This document shows positions 1 through 8,293 of a stretch of 64,000 nucleotides of DNA, in pieces; the first letter of the stretch is position 1; every line of letters starts with the position of its first letter. The notes beneath the pieces were generated by a model. The model worked only from the letters and a program-made list of their open reading frames with translations. It did not search any database and was not told the origin of the DNA. Position numbers and translations under genes: made by a program. Source of the stretch: MADRE3 sp963718195 (lineage in GTDB: Bacteria; Desulfobacterota; Desulfobulbia; Desulfobulbales; Desulfocapsaceae); NCBI GenBank assembly GCA_963718195.1, contig CAVQYQ010000005.1, positions 372,001-436,000 of the forward strand, in the 5' to 3' direction.

Positions 1-941
1 AGATTCACTCTGCTTTACCAGGATCACAGCTCATCGTATCGTCACAAGGCGTTAAAAAAAGTATCGAAGATGCCTGGCATGAATATGATAGCATCATCTG
101 TGTAATGGCAACGGGTATCGTTGTCAGGTGTATCGTAAAGCTATGCAGGAGTAAATTTGAAGATCCGGCAATCGTTGTGGTCGATGAACAATGCCGCTTT
201 GCCATCAGTCTGTTATCCGGCCATATCGGGGGGGCGAATGGTATTGCTGTTGAACTGGAGCAGCAGTGCGGTGTCCAGGCGGTCATAACAACCGGGTCTG
301 ATGTGGCCGGCCATACCCCAATCGACCTCTGGGCCCTTGATAATGGTTTTGCTATCTCAAATCCCCATCGACTCGCTTCGGTATCAACCAGGTTATTGAA
401 CCGGGGATCGTTGTCAGTTTATCAGGACCAGAAATACGTCAAAGTGTTCCCGGCGGATTTCAAAGAAAGTGTTGGCAAGCAAAGTAGTGATATCGTCATT
501 TCTGTAAAAAATGATACCCCCACAAACTGTTTGCACCTTGTCCCTCCTGTTTTGTATATAGGGTTTGGCTGTCGGAGAGGAGCGAGTTATCAGGAATTTC
601 AGGATGCCTTGGATGATATTGTCTCCGATTATAATATTCATCTTGCGGCTATTGCCGGTGTTGCAAGTATTGACATCAAAAGTGATGAAGAAGGGTTGCT
701 TCAAATAGCTGAAAAGTACAACTGGCCGGCAACGTTTTATACAAAGGATCAGATTAACTCGATGTTCCCTTCCCGCAGGGAGTCTAGGGTCTTTGAGAAG
801 GTTGGTGTCCATGGTGTTTGTGAACCTACAGCTATTCTCGCGGCGACACAGGGTACACAACCCGGAAAATTGATTATTGGAAAGATAAAATGGAAAAGAA
901 TAACAGCAGCCGTTGCTGCACAGGCATCATATATGTTGTAG
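1..941 (+). CDS. cbiG: Cobalt-precorrin-5A hydrolase CbiG, 5' end outside the window
   Basis: CbiG opens the delta-lactone of cobalt-precorrin-5A and releases the C20 unit as acetaldehyde in the anaerobic cobalamin pathway. The frame is open from base 3, so the true start lies upstream; 312 residues are visible. Near the visible N-terminus is the family motif ATGIVVR, followed by an SGHIGGAN-like stretch. The C-terminal domain carries GFGCRRGAS and ends in a small alpha/beta fold containing EPTAILAA, both typical of CbiG. It is the first visible gene of a + strand cobalamin operon, and its 3' end overlaps the next gene by 52 nt. Identification is firm; only the N-terminal part is missing. Confidence 0.93.
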   Translation, partial: IHSALPGSQLIVSSQGVKKSIEDAWHEYDSIICVMATGIVVRCIVKLCRSKFEDPAIVVVDEQCRFAISLLSGHIGGANGIAVELEQQCGVQAVITTGSDVAGHTPIDLWALDNGFAISNPHRLASVSTRLLNRGSLSVYQDQKYVKVFPADFKESVGKQSSDIVISVKNDTPTNCLHLVPPVLYIGFGCRRGASYQEFQDALDDIVSDYNIHLAAIAGVASIDIKSDEEGLLQIAEKYNWPATFYTKDQINSMFPSRRESRVFEKVGVHGVCEPTAILAATQGTQPGKLIIGKIKWKRITAAVAAQASYML

Positions 942-1663
942 GCACAGGACCTGGATCACCTGATTATCTGACACCTGCTGCAAGACAGGCGATTAAGCAA
1001 TCTGATATCATCGTTGGATACAAAACATATCTGGAATTGATTGACCCCCTGATAGAAGATAAGAAGGTCATCTCCTCTGCGATGATGCAGGAGGTTGACC
1101 GGGTTAGAAAGGCACTTGATCTTGCGGAGAGTGGCAAAAAAGTAGCTCTTGTTTCAGGTGGTGATCCTGGAATTTATGCAATGGCTGGGCTTGTCTTTGA
1201 TGTCGCAAAAAATCTCGACTATCACGCTGAAATTAAAATTATTGCTGGTATCGCAGCACTGAATAGTTGTGCGGCACGACTTGGTGCCCCGTTAATGCAT
1301 GATTTTGCCTCGATAAGTCTCTCAGATCTCCTCACCCCCTGGGAAATCATAGAAAAAAGGCTGGAAGCTGCCGCTTCTGCAGATTTTGTCATGGTCATAT
1401 ACAACCCCAAATCAAAAAAAAGAGACTGGCAACTTGATACAGCGGTAGCTATTATTAAACAGTATAGGGAAGGCGATACGCCGGTTGGAATTGTCAAAGC
1501 TTCGACGAGAGCCGATGAGCAGGTCACTGTTTCAACACTTGACTACTTTGATAGCAGTGTCGTTGACATGCAATCTACCGTTATTTTTGGAAACTCGAAA
1601 AGTTATATCTGGAAAAACAGGATGGTTACCCCAAGGGGGTATCTGGACAAATACCGCCTGTAA
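890..1663 (+). CDS. cbiH: Precorrin-3B / cobalt-factor III C17-methyltransferase
   Basis: This enzyme transfers a methyl group from SAM to C17 and contracts the corrin ring (CbiH in the anaerobic pathway, CobJ in the aerobic one). The 257-residue protein is a complete tetrapyrrole (corrin/porphyrin) methyltransferase domain with the N-terminal GTGPGSPDYLT loop (residues 18-28) and the SAM-contact loop GGDPGIYAMAG (90-100). MVIYNPKSK follows further on. The ATG at 890 lies 52 nt inside cbiG and is preceded by a GGAAAG ribosome site. No later in-frame ATG precedes the conserved GTGPG loop, so the long overlap looks real and suggests translational coupling. CbiH is preferred over CobJ because cbiG and cbiD are present. 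Confidence 0.93.
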   Translation: MEKNNSSRCCTGIIYVVGTGPGSPDYLTPAARQAIKQSDIIVGYKTYLELIDPLIEDKKVISSAMMQEVDRVRKALDLAESGKKVALVSGGDPGIYAMAGLVFDVAKNLDYHAEIKIIAGIAALNSCAARLGAPLMHDFASISLSDLLTPWEIIEKRLEAAASADFVMVIYNPKSKKRDWQLDTAVAIIKQYREGDTPVGIVKASTRADEQVTVSTLDYFDSSVVDMQSTVIFGNSKSYIWKNRMVTPRGYLDKYRL

Positions 1664-1671
1664 GTGACTGG

Positions 1672-2250
1672 ATGAATATCTATTTTCTCAGACATGGCCA
1701 AACGGTAACCCCTGGCACCTATACAGGATCGACAGATGTTGCTCTATCGACTCGGGGGATAGCCCAGATTCATGAACTTTCATCGTATCTAAGGAACAGC
1801 AAGCTTGATTTCGCCTACTGCAGTCCGCTTGATCGCTGTCGGAAATCATTTGACCTTCTTGAACTGCCGGTCAGCTGCTCTTTTGAGGATAGTTTGCGCG
1901 AAATAGATTTCGGCACCTGGGAAAACCGATCATTTGATGATATCTATAGGCAGGATCGCCGAAATATGCAGCGATGGTTTGACCTGAAAGAGCGCTTTAT
2001 CTTTCCTGGCGGAGATAGCATCTCAGAATTTTCATTCCGTGTTAAAGATTGGTTTGAGAAGTTGAAAAATCAAAGGTATAAGAATGTTCTCGTGGTTTCT
2101 CATGCGGGAGTTATCAGGCATGCCATTACCCACCTCCTCGGTCTGGAAATAAAATATGCAGACCAGTTTGAAATTTGTGAGGGTCATGTTTCCTTACTAT
2201 CCGTAGATGAAAACTTTGCTGTCCTGAAATTTCTCAATAGAACCAGCTGA
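1672..2250 (+). CDS. cobC: Alpha-ribazole phosphatase, histidine phosphatase family
   Basis: This protein probably removes the 5'-phosphate of alpha-ribazole phosphate (or of adenosylcobalamin phosphate) in nucleotide-loop assembly. It is a 192-residue histidine phosphatase with the N-terminal RHG signature (Arg7-His8-Gly9, followed by QT) that carries the phosphohistidine. The second catalytic histidine lies in SHAGVIRH at about residue 144. The substrate assignment rests on position, because phosphoglycerate-mutase-like proteins are hard to separate by sequence: the gene sits between cbiH and cobU with gaps of only a few bases. It starts 8 nt after cbiH and lacks a strong Shine-Dalgarno of its own, which fits coupled translation. 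Confidence 0.85.
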   Translation: MNIYFLRHGQTVTPGTYTGSTDVALSTRGIAQIHELSSYLRNSKLDFAYCSPLDRCRKSFDLLELPVSCSFEDSLREIDFGTWENRSFDDIYRQDRRNMQRWFDLKERFIFPGGDSISEFSFRVKDWFEKLKNQRYKNVLVVSHAGVIRHAITHLLGLEIKYADQFEICEGHVSLLSVDENFAVLKFLNRTS

Positions 2251-2254
2251 TATA

Positions 2255-2800
2255 ATGGCAAAAATTATACTGATTACGGGTGGTACGAGAAGCGGTAAAA
2301 GTTCCTACGCACTGCAGATTGCCGAAAAGCTGTTACCTCCCCACTGTTTTATTGCAACATGCCGGGTATCTGATTCCGAAATGGCTGAACGCGTCAGGAA
2401 ACATCAGATTGAGCGGGGAAAAACCATCTGGACAACGGTCGAAGAACCTCTCGGCCTGCGGTCAGTTTTTGGAAAGTACCCAAACTATTCTTTGTATCTC
2501 ATTGATTGTTTGACTTTGTGGGTGAGTAATCTCATGGAGGCATGTAACGACGCCGACAGGTTATGCGATGAGGATTTTATTTTACATGAGATCGACCGGT
2601 TGCTTGACCGATTGTTGTCGGTTGAGGGAACCGTTATTTTTGTCACCAATGAGGTTGGCATGGGAATAGTACCTGAAAACCGCTTAGCGCGTCGATATCG
2701 AGATCTGGTCGGGTTTTGTAACCAGACTGTCGCTTCACACGCTGATGAGGTTATACTGGTAAGTTGCGGACTTCCTCTGTATCTGAAGACATCTTTGTAA
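2255..2800 (+). CDS. cobU: Adenosylcobinamide kinase / adenosylcobinamide-phosphate guanylyltransferase
   Basis: CobU phosphorylates adenosylcobinamide and then transfers GMP to give adenosylcobinamide-GDP, activating it for attachment of the lower ligand. The protein has 181 residues, the usual size. The P-loop GGTRSGKS spans residues 9-16. His50 lies in RKHQIERG, the segment that holds the guanylylated histidine of the family. The sequence TNEVGMGIVPENRLARRYRD is a further CobU hallmark. It lies 4 nt after cobC and 9 nt before cobT, squarely in the nucleotide-loop part of the operon. Confidence 0.95.
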   Translation: MAKIILITGGTRSGKSSYALQIAEKLLPPHCFIATCRVSDSEMAERVRKHQIERGKTIWTTVEEPLGLRSVFGKYPNYSLYLIDCLTLWVSNLMEACNDADRLCDEDFILHEIDRLLDRLLSVEGTVIFVTNEVGMGIVPENRLARRYRDLVGFCNQTVASHADEVILVSCGLPLYLKTSL

Positions 2801-2809
2801 GGAAAAAAT

Positions 2810-3877
2810 ATGAAATTATTAGAAAAAACATGTCAAAAAATATTCCCGCAAGACGCTGAGTCAAGACAACGGGCAACTGAAAGGCTTAACCAGCTGGCGC
2901 TTCCCCATTGGGCACTCGGTGATTTGATGAATCTTGCCGTAGACCTTGCAGGTATGACGAGATCGATACAGCCGCTATTTCAAAAAAAAGCGGTTGTGAC
3001 CATGGCAGGAGACCATGGGGTAACTGTCGAAGGCGTCAGCAAATTCCCGTCAGAGGTTACGCCCCAGATGGTCTATAATTTTGTTAATGGAGGAGCTGGG
3101 ATAAACGCCTTGGCCAGACAGGCAGGAGCGGATGTGTTCGTCGTGGATATGGGTGTCAATGCTGATTTCAGTGATCTTGTTAAGGCGGGGAAAATAATCG
3201 ATAAAAAAGTAGGCCATGGTACCAACAATATAGCCAAAGGGCCAGCCATGAGTATCGCCCGCGCCAGACAGGCCGTCGAGGCGGGTATCGAGGTAGCGGC
3301 AGAACTTTGCAGAGAATACGACTTGCTTGGAACAGGCGATATGGGAATTGGCAATACAACGCCAAGTACCGCTATTGCTGCAGTTATAACCGGCAAACCT
3401 GTTGAGCTATTAACCGGGCGCGGCACAGGGCTTGATGATTCCCAGCTCGCCGCGAAAATTGCAACGATCACCAGGATCCTGGAAATCAATAAACCCGATA
3501 AAAAAAATGGATTGGATATTCTTGCCAAGGTAGGTGGATTTGAGATAGGGGGGATAGCCGGGCTTATTATCGGTTCAGCTGCACAGCGGGTGCCTGTCGT
3601 TGTTGATGGGTTTATCTCTACAGCCGGTGCACTTATCGCCAGTACCATTGAACCTTTTGTTAAAGATTACCTTATTTTTGCTCACCGCTCGGTCGAGCCG
3701 GGACATAAGTTCATGCAGGAAGCGCTCGGTTGCACGAAGCCGCTGCTTGATCTTAACATGCGACTGGGAGAAGGGACTGGCGGAGCTGTTGCCATGAATA
3801 TTGTTGATGCTGCTACCGCAGTTCTAAAAGATATTGCAACGTTTGATGAGGCCGCAGTTGCTGGCGCTGACAAATAA
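2810..3877 (+). CDS. cobT: Nicotinate-nucleotide:dimethylbenzimidazole phosphoribosyltransferase
   Basis: CobT makes alpha-ribazole 5'-phosphate from nicotinate mononucleotide and a lower-ligand base such as 5,6-dimethylbenzimidazole. The 355-residue length is standard. Visible motifs are MAGDHGVTVEGVS near residue 65, GTGDMGIGNTTPSTA in the middle and GEGTGGAVAM near the C-terminus; Glu321 in the last one corresponds to the catalytic glutamate of the family. An AAGGA ribosome site precedes the ATG. A long open antisense frame across this gene is a composition artefact. Which base the enzyme prefers cannot be told from the sequence. Confidence 0.96.
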   Translation: MKLLEKTCQKIFPQDAESRQRATERLNQLALPHWALGDLMNLAVDLAGMTRSIQPLFQKKAVVTMAGDHGVTVEGVSKFPSEVTPQMVYNFVNGGAGINALARQAGADVFVVDMGVNADFSDLVKAGKIIDKKVGHGTNNIAKGPAMSIARARQAVEAGIEVAAELCREYDLLGTGDMGIGNTTPSTAIAAVITGKPVELLTGRGTGLDDSQLAAKIATITRILEINKPDKKNGLDILAKVGGFEIGGIAGLIIGSAAQRVPVVVDGFISTAGALIASTIEPFVKDYLIFAHRSVEPGHKFMQEALGCTKPLLDLNMRLGEGTGGAVAMNIVDAATAVLKDIATFDEAAVAGADK

Positions 3878-3906
3878 AAATATCAACCTCAAACGATAAA
3901 ACCTTC

Positions 3907-4671
3907 ATGAAACATCCAGCTATCAACCACCCGCTCAACAGTTTGATGGCTGCCCTCAGGTTTCTAACGATTTTCCCGATACCCGGCTCTGGAGAAGATG
4001 ATACTTCCTTATTTGAAGGGGCACTGTTTTACTTCACCATCACGGGGTTGCTCATTGGCAGTCTTGGAGCCTTATGTGCTTTTATATTGGTAAATACACT
4101 GCCTCCGCTTGTCAGTGGTGTTCTCCTCACTGTTTTTCTGTCATTTATCTCAGGTTTTTTTCATCTCGACGGGCTGGCGGACAGCAGTGATGGCTTGTTA
4201 AGTGCTCGACCAGCTGCCCAATGTCTTGAAATCATGAGGGACAGCAGGATTGGAGTAATGGGAGCAGCAGCGCTCTGCGCTGTTCTTTTGTTAAAAACCA
4301 CCTCCATTGCAGTGATTGACCAACGTACCATTTATTCGGCGATGATTGTCGCTCCAGTGGCAGGAAGGACCGCTATTGTTTTCATGATGGCAGTCCTTCC
4401 TTATGCCAGAGAAGATCGAGGTCTTGGCGAACTCTTCTATTCAGATATCAATCGTTGGGCAGCCTTTGTTGCGGGGCTCATCTTCCTCGTTGTAACCGCA
4501 GTTCTGATACCTTCGAAACTGGTCCTGCTCTGTATGACACTGCTGCTGACTGTTGCCGTCTTTTCATGGGTTTGCAGTAGAAAAATAGGTGGGGCGACGG
4601 GGGATACGCTTGGAGCTATCTGTGAGCTGACTGAAGCAACAATATTATTGTCATTTTGTATAAAATTTTAA
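3907..4671 (+). CDS. cobS: Adenosylcobinamide-GDP ribazoletransferase (cobalamin synthase)
   Basis: CobS is the integral membrane enzyme that joins adenosylcobinamide-GDP to alpha-ribazole (phosphate), the last assembly step. The 254-residue protein is strongly hydrophobic with about six membrane segments. It carries the acidic metal-binding signature DGLADSSDG (residues 88-96), followed by MRDSRIGVMGAAAL, both diagnostic for CobS. The C-terminal KIGGATGDTLGA stretch is also conserved. It follows cobT by 29 nt and precedes the cobD::cbiP fusion by 12 nt in the same operon. Confidence 0.95.
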   Translation: MKHPAINHPLNSLMAALRFLTIFPIPGSGEDDTSLFEGALFYFTITGLLIGSLGALCAFILVNTLPPLVSGVLLTVFLSFISGFFHLDGLADSSDGLLSARPAAQCLEIMRDSRIGVMGAAALCAVLLLKTTSIAVIDQRTIYSAMIVAPVAGRTAIVFMMAVLPYAREDRGLGELFYSDINRWAAFVAGLIFLVVTAVLIPSKLVLLCMTLLLTVAVFSWVCSRKIGGATGDTLGAICELTEATILLSFCIKF

Positions 4672-4683
4672 TTTAGCCTGAAA

Positions 4684-7284
4684 ATGAACAAAGAAAATCG
4701 ACTTTCGACCAATACTGCAGCAGCTGTCCCGCAACATGGTGGAAATATATACAAACTGCTCAGTGACAAGAAGCTTTCCGTGGAAAAAATCCTTGATTTC
4801 AGTGCCAACATCAACCCTTGTGGACCACCCCCCTGGTTACGATCGCTGCTGAACAGGGAACTCGAGCTGATAATCCACTATCCCGATCCCGAGGCCAAAG
4901 CGTTCGTCGAGGCAATCAGTGAACATTACCGTGTACCTCAGGAGTTCATCGTCCCAGCCAATGGAACGACCGAACTGCTTCATCTGCTTCCTCACATTAT
5001 TCCCAAAGGACGGGTAATCATTCCTGTTCCCTCCTATGTTGACTATTTCGCCGTGTTCGAAAAACATGGTTTTGATGTCACGCCGCTCTACCTGGCTGAA
5101 GATAGAAATTTTGCCATCGACCCTGACGAAATTTCATTCACGTTGAAGGGTAAGGAGACGGTAATTTTCGGAAACCCGGCAAACCCTGTTGGTACCTTCC
5201 TGAGTCAGGAACGTGTACTTGCGCTTGCCCAAAAACATATGGATACCCTTTTCATTGTTGATGAGGCGTTTCTTGAATTCCAAAGAGATCACTCGAGCAT
5301 TGGCGGACAACTCGAAAATATCATTACCCTGAACTCTCTTACCAAGTTTTATGCTGTTCCCGGCTTAAGACTCGGTTTTGGGATTTTTCCTTCCTCCTAT
5401 ACAAAAAGAGTTGCAGCCCTCATGCCACAGTGGAGTGTCAACACGCTTGCTCAGAAAGTCGGTGCCAGGGCCCTGAAAGATCATGAGTTTGGTGCGATGA
5501 GCAGGTCAAGGTTAGAAGATCTCAGTAAGCAGATGCATGACGAATTACAGGTGATTCCGGCACTGAAGGTTTTTCCCTCCAAGGCAAACTACTTTCTGCT
5601 CAAGCTGATTGACGGGAGTTCTGCAGAACTGATCGGTAGCAAATTGTCGGAGGAAAATATTCTGATACGTTGCTGCGATAACTATTACGGTCTTGATCAA
5701 TCATTTTTCCGGGTAGCAATACGGGGTAGAAAAGACAACCAGGTATTGCTTGAAGCGTTAAAGCGGCTTTTGGGCACGAAACAGATGCCAGATAGAGCAA
5801 AAAACAATAAAGTTCCTTCCTTGATGTTCCAGGGAACTTCATCAAATGCTGGGAAATCAATTTTAACGGCAGCCTTTTGTCGGATTTTTCTCCAGGATGG
5901 TTTGCGAGTGGCCCCGTTTAAGTCTCAAAACATGTCTTTAAATTCCTTTGTAACACGAGACGGTATGGAAATGGGTCGAGCACAGGTAGTTCAGGCCATG
6001 GCGGCAAAACTCGACCCTGATTGGCGGATGAATCCGATTCTTCTCAAACCAAACAGCGATACCGGCAGCCAGGTAATCGTCAACGGTAGGCCAATCGCTA
6101 ATATGAATGTCAAAGAATATCATTCTTATAAGGCCACCGCCTGGAAGTCTGTTACCAGGAGTTACGACGAGCTTGCCGCGAACTATGACTGCCTGGTGCT
6201 TGAAGGGGCCGGTTCGCCAGGAGAAATTAACCTCAAGAAACATGATATAGTCAACATGAAGATGGCAGCCTATGCTGATTCCCCGGTTCTGCTGGTTGGC
6301 GATATTGACAGGGGAGGGGTCTATGCTTCGTTTGCAGGTACCATGGATGTTCTGGAGGAATGGGAAAGAACCTTGATTTCAGGTTTCGTCGTCAATAAGT
6401 TCAGGGGGGATGGGTCGCTGCTCACCGAGGCACATGAATTCATCGCCGCTCACACCGGTAAGCATGTGCTTGGTGTCGTTCCCTTTATTACCGATCTCTC
6501 TGTTCCCCAGGAAGATTCAGTGTCGATGAAAGATGGATTTTACCAAGGCAGAGAGACAACCGCTTCCCAGGTTGAAATTTGTCTTATTGATTTACCTCAT
6601 ATCTCAAATTTTACAGACATCGACTCACTTTATTACGAACCTGACGTCAATATAAAGATTGTTAGAAAGAGTGAAGAGGTCAGTGATCCTGACGCCATCA
6701 TCATCCCCGGTTCAAAAAATGTGGCTGGTGATCTGCTTTATTTGAAACAAAAGGGATTTTATGACTGTCTCACTCAGCAGGCGGTAAAAGGATGTATTAT
6801 TGTTGGTATCTGTGGAGGTTATCAGATGCTTGGCAAGAAAATGTCGGATCCCCACATGATTGAAAGCAGCGGTGATGATATGGAAGGGATCGGACTCATT
6901 AACATCGATACAATGCTCAATCCCGAAAAAACGCTTCAACGAAAAGATGGTATACATCTGCCCTCCGGACTGAAAGTTACCGGCTATGAAATCCACCATG
7001 GAATTTCCGAGAGGAGCGAACAGCCTGTTCTCAGTTTCAGCGATGGGTCTGTGTGTGGTTCTTCAAGTCACGATGGTCGCGTCTGGGGTGCCTACCTCCA
7101 TGGTATTTTTGATGAAGATCTTTTCAGGCGATGGTTTATTGACGACCTTCGCCAGCGTAAAGGGCTATCAAGGGAAAACAGGGTGATCGCACCCTATAAC
7201 CTTGATGAAAGTCTGGATAGTTTGGCAGAGACCGTCAGGATCTGCTTCAACATGGATGAGATATATCAGATGATGGGGATATAG
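4684..7284 (+). CDS. Fusion of threonine-phosphate decarboxylase (CobD) and cobyric acid synthase (CbiP/CobQ)
   Basis: One 866-residue open frame encodes two cobalamin enzymes. Residues 1 to about 360 are a class I/II PLP aminotransferase-fold L-threonine-O-3-phosphate decarboxylase (CobD), with FSANINPCGPP near the N-terminus and PLP lysine Lys221 in NSLTKFYAVPGLRLG. A short hydrophilic linker leads to residues from about 378 to 866, a glutamine-dependent cobyric acid synthase: MFQGTSSNAGKS as P-loop, then APFKSQNMSLNS, and a class I amidotransferase domain with nucleophile Cys710 (GICGGYQMLG) and His806 (GAYLHGIF). The first half supplies the aminopropanol phosphate that CbiB attaches to the cobyric acid made by the second half. 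No internal stop or obvious start for a separate cbiP is visible. Confidence 0.95.
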   Translation: MNKENRLSTNTAAAVPQHGGNIYKLLSDKKLSVEKILDFSANINPCGPPPWLRSLLNRELELIIHYPDPEAKAFVEAISEHYRVPQEFIVPANGTTELLHLLPHIIPKGRVIIPVPSYVDYFAVFEKHGFDVTPLYLAEDRNFAIDPDEISFTLKGKETVIFGNPANPVGTFLSQERVLALAQKHMDTLFIVDEAFLEFQRDHSSIGGQLENIITLNSLTKFYAVPGLRLGFGIFPSSYTKRVAALMPQWSVNTLAQKVGARALKDHEFGAMSRSRLEDLSKQMHDELQVIPALKVFPSKANYFLLKLIDGSSAELIGSKLSEENILIRCCDNYYGLDQSFFRVAIRGRKDNQVLLEALKRLLGTKQMPDRAKNNKVPSLMFQGTSSNAGKSILTAAFCRIFLQDGLRVAPFKSQNMSLNSFVTRDGMEMGRAQVVQAMAAKLDPDWRMNPILLKPNSDTGSQVIVNGRPIANMNVKEYHSYKATAWKSVTRSYDELAANYDCLVLEGAGSPGEINLKKHDIVNMKMAAYADSPVLLVGDIDRGGVYASFAGTMDVLEEWERTLISGFVVNKFRGDGSLLTEAHEFIAAHTGKHVLGVVPFITDLSVPQEDSVSMKDGFYQGRETTASQVEICLIDLPHISNFTDIDSLYYEPDVNIKIVRKSEEVSDPDAIIIPGSKNVAGDLLYLKQKGFYDCLTQQAVKGCIIVGICGGYQMLGKKMSDPHMIESSGDDMEGIGLINIDTMLNPEKTLQRKDGIHLPSGLKVTGYEIHHGISERSEQPVLSFSDGSVCGSSSHDGRVWGAYLHGIFDEDLFRRWFIDDLRQRKGLSRENRVIAPYNLDESLDSLAETVRICFNMDEIYQMMGI

Positions 7285-7292
7285 TTGTTATC

Positions 7293-8291
7293 GTGCTGCT
7301 AACATTACAGATATCAGCTTCTTTCTGCCTCGATATGATCTTCGGAGATCCTCAATGGCTCTATCATCCGGTACGAGCCATTGGCCTCCTCTGTACAATG
7401 TTTGAAACGTTTACCAGAAAGATGTTTGTTCCGCTTGGTATACGTTTTTGCGGTATATTGACGTTTCTTCTTGTCACCGGCAGCTCGGCCTTAATCCTGG
7501 TAGTGCTTTTTTACTTCCTGACCGAACTCAACAGCTTCTTGTCAGCTCTTGCTGCTGTGATCCTGCTGTACCTGTCTATTGCTGCTGGTGACTTGATGGC
7601 TCACAGCAACCGGGTATATGGTTCCCTGGCCAAAGAGGATATTATTCAGGCTCGCCTGGAAGTAGCAATGCTGGTTGGACGACAAACCGAAAACATGGAT
7701 AAAAATGAAATTTCAAGGGCTTGTATTGAATCGGTCGCAGAAAATATGGTTGATGGGATTACCGCACCCCTGTTCTGGGCTGTCTTTTTCTCCACGTTTT
7801 TTGGTGGTTTATTTTTTGATCCGATTATCTGGGCTGTTTTCGGTGCCTATTTTCAGAAGGCGGTGAACACGATGGATTCGATGTTTGGCTACAGGAATAC
7901 CAGGTATATTGAATTCGGGTGGATGGCGGCCCGCTTTGATGATCTGGTGAATTATCTTCCGGCTCGACTCAGTTCCCTGTTCATCATCGCCGCCGCATTT
8001 TTGCTTCGGTTCGATTATAAAAATTCAGCAAAAGTTCTTTATCACGACCGTTTGAAAAGCAGCAGCCCCAACAGTGGGTATCCTGAAGCTGCAGTTTCCG
8101 GTGCATTACGCATTCAGTTGGGTGGCGCTGCTATCTATTTTGGCGAAAGAATAGAAGGGCACCTTATCGGGGCAGGACAGAAGCAGGCAACCCCCGATGA
8201 TATCAAGCAGGCCAATTACCTGTGTGTTCTTTCTGCTGCGCTATTTCTTGCTGTACTCCTTCTTATCTACAATCTGTTTGCGATGATATAA
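7293..8291 (+). CDS. cbiB: Adenosylcobinamide-phosphate synthase, membrane protein
   Basis: CbiB couples adenosylcobyric acid to (R)-1-amino-2-propanol phosphate to give adenosylcobinamide phosphate. The protein has 332 residues and several membrane segments. It starts with the family signature FGDPQWLYHPVRAIG (about residues 17-31) and contains ESVAENMVDGITAPLFWA and the C-terminal SPNSGYPEAAVSGALRIQLGG, all typical of CbiB. The start is a GTG eight bases after the fusion gene. Placing it directly downstream of the enzymes that make both substrates (CobD and CbiP halves) is functionally coherent. Some nomenclatures call it CobD, which is not the decarboxylase of that name. Confidence 0.95.
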   Translation: MLLTLQISASFCLDMIFGDPQWLYHPVRAIGLLCTMFETFTRKMFVPLGIRFCGILTFLLVTGSSALILVVLFYFLTELNSFLSALAAVILLYLSIAAGDLMAHSNRVYGSLAKEDIIQARLEVAMLVGRQTENMDKNEISRACIESVAENMVDGITAPLFWAVFFSTFFGGLFFDPIIWAVFGAYFQKAVNTMDSMFGYRNTRYIEFGWMAARFDDLVNYLPARLSSLFIIAAAFLLRFDYKNSAKVLYHDRLKSSSPNSGYPEAAVSGALRIQLGGAAIYFGERIEGHLIGAGQKQATPDDIKQANYLCVLSAALFLAVLLLIYNLFAMI

Positions 8292-8293
8292 GT

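Noticed and set aside
3073..3648. 191-codon open frame antisense to cobT
   Set aside because: The cobT reading on the other strand is fully conserved; the antisense frame is only a by-product of its codon use.
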